DNA from: Gammaproteobacteria bacterium
Lineage (GTDB): Bacteria; Pseudomonadota; Gammaproteobacteria; Pseudomonadales; Azotimanducaceae
Direction of reading: 5' to 3'
Length of the DNA: 45,468 bases
Assembly: GCA_012960535.1 (NCBI GenBank)
Contig: DUBB01000006.1
Coordinates: 1-45,468, forward strand
This document shows, piece by piece, positions 43,044 through 45,468 of the stretch (positions are counted from its first letter, which is position 1; every line of letters begins with the position of its first letter). The translations under genes were made by a program, and so were the position numbers. The notes below the pieces were generated by a model, which was not told the DNA's origin, did no database searches, and worked only from the letters and a program-made list of their open reading frames with translations.

Positions 43044-44281
43044 TATTTTTCAGTCACTTGCTGTAGATTTGTTGATTTATACTTAAGTAAAATCTGTTTT
43101 AGTCGTTTGACCACAATTGCCGCCTGGCCTTCCTGTAGCATGGTGGCCGTCAGATGAAGCTTGCCACCGGAAAGGAATAGCGCCCTGACTTCTATCGAAG
43201 GACTCCCATTTCTTAATTGTTCTTTTACTGATGCGGGTGATATCTCATAGCGTTCATCCCAGTCTATTTCAATATACGGTTCGCGGGCCTCAGCATCAGG
43301 GACATGAGTCGATGCTGAAACCCCAGCCAGCCCGGCAAGGTCTCTGCCCATGGAATTCACCATGCCGAGCTGCCTCTGGTACTCTTTTTCTTCATCAAAT
43401 TTAAGGCTGGTTTCAACCGCAACCATCATGCCGAGATATTCTTCCGGGGCGACTTTCATGCTCCTTCCATACGCCCGATGGTTCGGGGAACCGTGTTGTC
43501 TGGCGTAATGAATTAAATCCTTTCTGCCCAGTAGAAGCCCTGCGCTATAGGGGCCTCGCAGGCCCTTACCGCCGGAGTAACAGATCAGGTCAAATCCTAG
43601 ATTTACGGTGTCCGCTATCTTATGTATCGGCGGCACCGTGGTGGCCGCATCGCACATGATCGGGATGTCATGCTGTTTCGCGATCCTGATATAAGCCTGG
43701 ATATCAATATTAGCCTGGTCAGGACGATTGAGCAGAAAAAACAGCATGGCGGTCTTATCATTAATGGCATCAGCAACCTCGTTGCTATGCTCAACTTCAA
43801 CCAGTTTTGCACCAGGTGCACGGATCGATCGATCATAGAGGTAGCGCTGGCTTCTGAGAATAATGACTTCATTGGCCATATCAGATGTGTTCGGCAGGCT
43901 TTCGTTCTTATCAGGGTCGCCCATGGTCATGCAGGCTGCGGTTCCCAGAATAATTGCGCCGGTCGCGCCCGAGGTGACCATGGCCGCCTCGGCACCCAGC
44001 ATTTGTGCGATGCGTTTGCCAACCGCATCATGGATATCGATCATTCTGGCTTTGTTGTCAATGGCATAGTCCATCGCATCGATGACCTCGGGCCACATTA
44101 AGGCACCACCGAGCGATGAATAAGGCCCGACCGCATTAATAAAGGGCTCAACGCCAAGTTCGTGGTAATAATCGCGGAAATTATCAACCTCGACTGCCTG
44201 TGCTGATGCTTTCGGAGAAAAATACTTCAGGGAAGGCAGTGCAGCAAAACCACCCAGGAAATGTCGTCTGCTGGTCTTCAT
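43043..44281 (-). CDS. Tat-exported SelA-fold PLP enzyme
   Basis: The 412-residue paralogue of the next gene has a canonical Tat signal, TSRRHFLGGFAALPSLKYF, and an AxA cleavage site (ASAQA). K239 in CYSGGKGLRGPYSAGLLLGR is the Schiff-base lysine, D211 in MCDAATTVPP binds the pyridine nitrogen, and TSGATGAIILGTAAC is the cofactor loop. Members resemble L-seryl-tRNA(Sec) selenium transferase and D-glucosaminate-6-phosphate ammonia-lyase. SelA is cytoplasmic, so it should not be called selA. AGGA lies six bases before the start. The two proteins share long stretches such as DLICYSGGKGLRGPYSAGLL and may form a heteromer. Confidence 0.82.
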   Translation of the reverse strand: MKTSRRHFLGGFAALPSLKYFSPKASAQAVEVDNFRDYYHELGVEPFINAVGPYSSLGGALMWPEVIDAMDYAIDNKARMIDIHDAVGKRIAQMLGAEAAMVTSGATGAIILGTAACMTMGDPDKNESLPNTSDMANEVIILRSQRYLYDRSIRAPGAKLVEVEHSNEVADAINDKTAMLFFLLNRPDQANIDIQAYIRIAKQHDIPIMCDAATTVPPIHKIADTVNLGFDLICYSGGKGLRGPYSAGLLLGRKDLIHYARQHGSPNHRAYGRSMKVAPEEYLGMMVAVETSLKFDEEKEYQRQLGMVNSMGRDLAGLAGVSASTHVPDAEAREPYIEIDWDERYEISPASVKEQLRNGSPSIEVRALFLSGGKLHLTATMLQEGQAAIVVKRLKQILLKYKSTNLQQVTEK

Positions 44282-44789
44282 TTAAATCCTGTATGCGAGT
44301 CCTCTATAAAATTCGAAATCCTTACTGTAGCGTACTTTGAATCAGAAACAGTGTCTATCCATAGCAGGTCGCCAGCAATAGTGACAACTGGCCATCAAGA
44401 CGATCGTTGAATTAGGCTTGTGGACATCATTCAACAAGGGAAATAGCTTGGTGTTGGCCCCGGCCCTCTGCCAGGATCGTTTCCGAGCAGCCGACCCAAG
44501 CACTGGGAAACCAGCTGCCACACCGGGTAACGGCTTTACACGCTGTAACGGGCTTTACAATGCTACTGGATACGGATGGAGCCCCCGGTAATGCCCATCC
44601 GGAATTGTCGCCGCGAGTAGCGTCCATAGCCAGGATCAGTATTGAATCGTGGATTTCCCTGGTTTTGCTTTCATCATCACCAAACCGGTACGCGTGGCAT
44701 TCATTAATTCATGAATTAGGGTTAAAACGAATTGATTGAAAGCCACAAGTTTGCATCAAGTTGGTACGCCTACATAAGGGAAGTTGCTA
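44282..44789. other. non-coding gap with one palindrome
   Basis: The only structure seen is a 14-bp perfect palindrome, TAATTCATGAATTA, at 44705-44718, about 70 bases before the next gene. An open frame at 44427-44627 on the minus strand has no ribosome site or recognised motif, and I do not call it. Confidence 0.45.
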
Positions 44790-45230
44790 ATGAACGATTT
44801 AGCAAAGTATATTGAGAAGGCGAAACCTGAGGTACGTCAGTGGCTGGATAAGATGATTACCGGATCTGCAGAATATGATGGACCACCACATGAGATATCA
44901 AAAAATGCAAAATTAGAGATAATCTGGCTTGATGCTTCAGGGAAACCAACGGGCCCCGATCAGGGCAAATTAAATCCAGCGGAAAAGGCTTTTCCCCGGC
45001 GCAACAATCAGATGATCAAGGCATGGCGGGATGCCGATGAAATAGGTGCTTTCTGGACCTGCACGATTCATCAGGGACCGACAAAAAAGTCAAAGGTGCG
45101 TATTGATATTGTCTGGGATGATTGCTACTTCCTCATCGACACGGCGCCCTCCATGCGGGCTGATATAATTGAGTACAGTAAAACCAGTGAAGCATTGCTG
45201 ACTATTCCAGAACTTTCAGTGGTTATATAA
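44790..45230 (+). CDS. hypothetical protein
   Basis: The 146-residue soluble protein (MNDLAKYIEKAKPEVRQWLD) starts at an ATG with GGGAAG upstream; a TTG six bases earlier is also open. It mixes an N-terminal helix with a beta-rich body (LEIIWLDASGKPTG, VRIDIVWDDCYFLIDTAP). It has no signal or membrane segment. I do not recognise the family. The rest of the window after it is non-coding. Confidence 0.6.
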   Translation: MNDLAKYIEKAKPEVRQWLDKMITGSAEYDGPPHEISKNAKLEIIWLDASGKPTGPDQGKLNPAEKAFPRRNNQMIKAWRDADEIGAFWTCTIHQGPTKKSKVRIDIVWDDCYFLIDTAPSMRADIIEYSKTSEALLTIPELSVVI

Positions 45231-45250
45231 TCCGTGGTGTAAGTTTGAAT

Positions 45251-45296
45251 ACCCTGTTCCAGCATCCCTACATCGTAACTATGCAGGGTGTTTATA
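45251..45296 (+). terminator. possible terminator after the last gene
   Basis: CCCTACAT (45266-45273) and ATGCAGGG (45281-45288) can pair around a seven-base loop with one A-C mismatch. An alternative pairing is ACCCTG (45251) with CAGGGT (45284). TGTTTATAA follows. No long T-run exists, so the call is weak. Beyond it nothing is seen to the end. Confidence 0.3.
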
Positions 45297-45468
45297 ACCT
45301 GGTTGGATAGCGCAGCTCATGTGTTAATTACACTTGAGTTTAAGATTCTAGATCTAGGATACCACCCAAAAGCTAACCCAGTCTGGCTGGCTTTCTTAGT
45401 TTAATCATGAAACGATGCAACCGCTATCCTCGCGGAGAGTCGTCGCCAACTTCAGGAGACCAGAGAAC

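Noticed and set aside
43043..44281. selA gene for selenoprotein synthesis
   Set aside because: Both proteins have Tat signals and match the SelA-like/DgaE group, not SelA with its tRNA-binding N-terminus; they are not evidence for Sec machinery here.
44427..44627. 66-residue minus-strand open frame
   Set aside because: No ribosome site, no motif, odd composition; coding status unsupported.
1..45468. Mobile elements, CRISPR arrays, tRNA or rRNA genes
   Set aside because: None could be recognised; the short tandem repeats have unit sizes and spacings unlike CRISPR.

Overview
The window looks like part of the chromosome of a free-living, probably marine, gammaproteobacterium of moderate GC content. 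The basis is inference from gene content: Lon, DinB, pyruvate kinase, an nfeD-slipin pair, Na+-coupled transporters, a formylglycine sulfatase, a lipoprotein with paired 'DGLLFIRYxFGFSG' calcium-loop repeats, and many small-molecule oxidoreductases. No taxonomic marker (rRNA, ribosomal protein) is present, and I see no phage, integrase, transposase, CRISPR array or tRNA. The genes are mostly short operons of ordinary metabolic and envelope functions.

Layout. 0.1-5.3 kb: a chloramphenicol-phosphotransferase-like kinase, a methyltransferase / DsbA-like isomerase pair, a sirtuin, and two coupled signalling proteins that have receiver and histidine-phosphotransfer-like parts but no kinase ATPase domain. 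5.5-10 kb: a dicarboxylate/glutamate symporter, a small unknown protein, DinB and pyruvate kinase. 10.2-14.3 kb: an FAD-linked 2-hydroxyacid dehydrogenase and Lon. A decayed second copy of the Lon C-terminus lies between them, and a sigma-32-like promoter lies upstream of lon. 14.7-21.4 kb: EamA transporter, nfeD-slipin operon, sulfatase, small membrane protein, MFS transporter. 21.7-25.3 kb: a 1002-residue secreted lipoprotein with an HExxH protease domain and a small exported partner. 25.5-30.6 kb: a 2OG-oxygenase-like protein, a start-less receiver domain, a flavin monooxygenase, an AAC(6')-like acetyltransferase, a CMD-family protein and a sulfotransferase. 30.7-37.8 kb: an exported amidase, NhaC, an SSS-family symporter and a PYROXD2-like oxidoreductase. 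38-45.5 kb: an XRE regulator, an HSL-type esterase with a CaiB-type CoA transferase, a broken membrane-protein ORF, two coupled Tat-exported SelA-fold PLP enzymes, and an unknown protein.

The best candidate for something unusual is the carboxymuconolactone decarboxylase (CMD) protein at 29134-29667 on the minus strand. Its frame is interrupted once, by a TGA exactly where the second Cys of the CxxC redox motif belongs (C-Y-T-TGA). The same frame then continues through the rest of the CMD domain. Twelve nucleotides after the TGA there is a perfect 7-bp hairpin with a G-rich loop, in the position and form of a bacterial SECIS element. I read it as a selenoprotein with a CxxU active site.

Other points: a tandem pair of SelA-superfamily PLP enzymes carrying Tat signals; a transporter gene whose Shine-Dalgarno sequence points at a GTC codon; twin operator-like dyads 32 bp apart upstream of nhaC; and several independent short tandem duplications in intergenic gaps.
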